From DATLAN01 sp035527455 (GTDB taxonomy: Bacteria > Planctomycetota > Planctomycetia > Pirellulales > Thermoguttaceae), in contig DATLAN010000638.1 of assembly GCA_035527455.1 (NCBI GenBank), positions 1 to 14,544 of the forward strand: a DNA stretch of 14,544 bases, read 5' to 3'. This document shows, piece by piece, positions 13,089 to 14,544 of this stretch (the first letter of the stretch is position 1; every line of letters starts with the position of its first letter). The notes beneath the pieces were generated by a model. The model made no database searches and was not told the origin of the DNA. It was given only the letters and a program-made list of their open reading frames with translations. A program made the translations under genes and the position numbers.

Positions 13089-14544
13089 ATGAAGAAGGTT
13101 GACGAGTGGTTGCTGCGTGTCGTGCGAATACTGGCGATCCCGGCGATTCTGATTTCTCTGCAAATATCCGCCCCGGCCGGGGAAGTTGACCTGCGGCGGC
13201 CCAACGTCGTGTTCATGCTGGCCGACGATCTCGGTTGGGCGGACACGACCGTGTACGGGAGCACCCTCTACGAGACGCCCCATATCGCGCGGCTGGCGAA
13301 GCAGGGCCTTACCTTCACCAACGCCTACGCGGCCAGCCCGTTGTGTTCGCCGACCCGGGCGAGCATCCTGACCGGCCAGTATCCGGGCCGGCTGCGGTTG
13401 ACCACGCCCGCCTGCCACCTGCCGCAGGAAGTGCTCGATCCGCAGGTTCCCGACCGGGCCTCGCCCCACCACCACGTGGTCATGCCCGAGACGCGCACGC
13501 GGCTGCCGAACGACTACGTCACCTATGCCGAAGTGCTCAAGACGGTCGGCTACCGGACGGCCTTCCTGGGCAAGTGGCACCTCGGCCGCGAGCCCTATCT
13601 GCCGGAGAGCCAGGGGTTCGACGTCGTGGTCGGCGGCCGGCACCATCCGGGTCCGCCCGGCGGATACTTCGCCCCGTGGCCGTGCGAGACGCTGCCGCGG
13701 TCGCCCGACGGGGCCCACATCGACGACGCGATCACGACCGAGGCGATCAAATTCCTGGAGACGAATCGCCAGAGGCCGTTCCTGTTGAATCTGTGGTTCT
13801 ATTCCGTCCACGCGCCGTTCGAGGCCAAGCAGCCGCTGATCGAGAAGTACCGAGCCAAGGCCAAGGCCGACCCGACGAATCTGCAAACCAATCCCGTCAT
13901 GGGGGCGATGATCGAAACGCTCGACGACAACGTCGGCCGCGTGCTGGATGCACTCGAGCGGCTCGGTCTGAGCGAGAACACGCTGGTGATTTTCACCTCG
14001 GACAACGGCGGCAACATGTACAATTTCGTCGAAGGAGTCGAGGCGACCAACAACGCCCCGCTGCGCAACGGGAAGGGGAATATCTACGACGGCGGGCATC
14101 GCGTGCCGTTGATCGTTTCGTGGCCGGGCAAGATCGCGCAAGACGAGCGAAGCGACGCGATTGTCTCCTCGGTGGACTACTTCCCCACCATCCTCGATGT
14201 CGCCGGGCTGCCGCGGCCGGAGGAACAGGCATGTGACGGCGCGAGCCTCTGGCCCGTGTTGCAGGGCGGCCGACCGGACCCCGCACGCGCCGTCTTCTGC
14301 CACTTCCCGCACATGCCGCCGGCCACGGGAAGTCTGCCGGCCACGTCCGTACGGCAGGGCGACTGGAAGCTGTTGCGGTTCTACGGCGACGCCTCCGAGG
14401 GGACCGACCGCCTGGAACTGTACCGCCTGGCCGACGACCCGGGCGAATCGCGCAACCTGGCCGGGAGCGATCCCCAGCGCGCGGCCGATTTGAACGCGCT
14501 GGTGGAAAAGCACCTTGCGGATACGCAAGCACTCGTTCCCAAGA
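13089..14544 (+). CDS. Secreted sulfatase, 3' end beyond window
   Basis: A formylglycine sulfatase open to the window end (485 visible residues, nearly complete). ATG 13089 follows AAGGAA by six bases; the N-terminus is a signal or anchor sequence (VVRILAIPAILISLQISAPA). Motifs: metal site MLADDLGW (43-50), formylglycine core SPLCSPTRASILTG with Cys86 (83-96), FLGKWHLG with Lys162 and His164 (159-166), YSVHAPF with His241 (238-244) and TSDNGGN with Asp305-Asn306 (303-309). The C-terminal subdomain is present: VRQGDWKLLRF, LELYRLADDPGESRNLAG. All expected catalytic residues are there, so an active arylsulfatase-like enzyme is expected once its cysteine is converted to formylglycine. It is 24 bases behind the glycosidase gene, which supports co-transcription. 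A minus-strand frame of 481 codons across it is a GC-driven shadow. Confidence 0.95.
   Translation, partial: MKKVDEWLLRVVRILAIPAILISLQISAPAGEVDLRRPNVVFMLADDLGWADTTVYGSTLYETPHIARLAKQGLTFTNAYAASPLCSPTRASILTGQYPGRLRLTTPACHLPQEVLDPQVPDRASPHHHVVMPETRTRLPNDYVTYAEVLKTVGYRTAFLGKWHLGREPYLPESQGFDVVVGGRHHPGPPGGYFAPWPCETLPRSPDGAHIDDAITTEAIKFLETNRQRPFLLNLWFYSVHAPFEAKQPLIEKYRAKAKADPTNLQTNPVMGAMIETLDDNVGRVLDALERLGLSENTLVIFTSDNGGNMYNFVEGVEATNNAPLRNGKGNIYDGGHRVPLIVSWPGKIAQDERSDAIVSSVDYFPTILDVAGLPRPEEQACDGASLWPVLQGGRPDPARAVFCHFPHMPPATGSLPATSVRQGDWKLLRFYGDASEGTDRLELYRLADDPGESRNLAGSDPQRAADLNALVEKHLADTQALVPK

Noticed and set aside
13083..14528. 481-codon minus-strand frame opposite the second sulfatase
   Set aside because: The plus strand carries a clear sulfatase with all motifs. 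The antisense frame has Arg/Gly/Val-rich, motif-free sequence, as expected from high-GC third positions.

Overview
The window looks like a piece of a Planctomycetota chromosome, probably from the Pirellulales side of the phylum. This is inferred from gene content: two formylglycine sulfatases, a secreted ThuA-domain protein, small secreted proteins with planctomycete-type sequences, an ApbE with a Tat-like N-terminus, and high GC with strongly GC-rich third codon positions. Palindromic intergenic repeats of the REP type are also abundant. No tRNA, rRNA or CRISPR array is visible. Species cannot be assigned from sequence alone.

Layout. Positions 3-1220 hold the 3' part of an unrecognised cytoplasmic-looking protein. 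A REPIN-like inverted repeat (1222-1279) separates it from an FAD:protein FMN transferase (ApbE, 1293-2423). A DedA membrane protein (2504-3199) and a secreted sulfatase that lacks the usual C-terminal subdomain (3349-4665) follow. A small DUF2582 winged-helix protein (4789-5013) has its own sigma70-like promoter. A divergent pair comes next: a small secreted LTxxQ-type protein (5093-5506, minus) and a secreted TPR protein (6032-7429, plus), separated by about 525 bases without a gene. The TPR gene converges on a secreted Ala/Gln-rich protein (7677-8660, minus); between them lies a dense nest of palindromes that includes a long terminator hairpin.

From 8748 to about 10600 the window becomes accessory. 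It contains a second REPIN-like repeat, a frameshifted REP-associated tyrosine transposase (RAYT, 8942-9614) bracketed by 18-bp inverted repeats, and a hicA-hicB toxin-antitoxin pair followed by an N-terminally truncated DUF2283-like mini-gene. A further palindrome and a possible 33-residue ORF lie just beyond.

The right end is a same-strand cluster for extracellular carbohydrate work: ThuA-domain protein (10655-11590), a clan GH-A-like glycoside hydrolase (11682-13064) and a second, intact-looking sulfatase (13089 to the window end). A perfect 23-bp inverted repeat sits between the first two and supplies the stop codon of the ThuA gene. All three proteins carry export signals, so joint action on a sulfated polysaccharide is a reasonable inference, but the substrate is unknown.

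No clearly new defence or biosynthetic system is visible. The most informative signals are the REPIN/RAYT combination (with compensatory base changes between two REP copies), the RAYT frameshift with its bounding inverted repeats, the hicAB plus DUF2283 remnant, and the truncated sulfatase.
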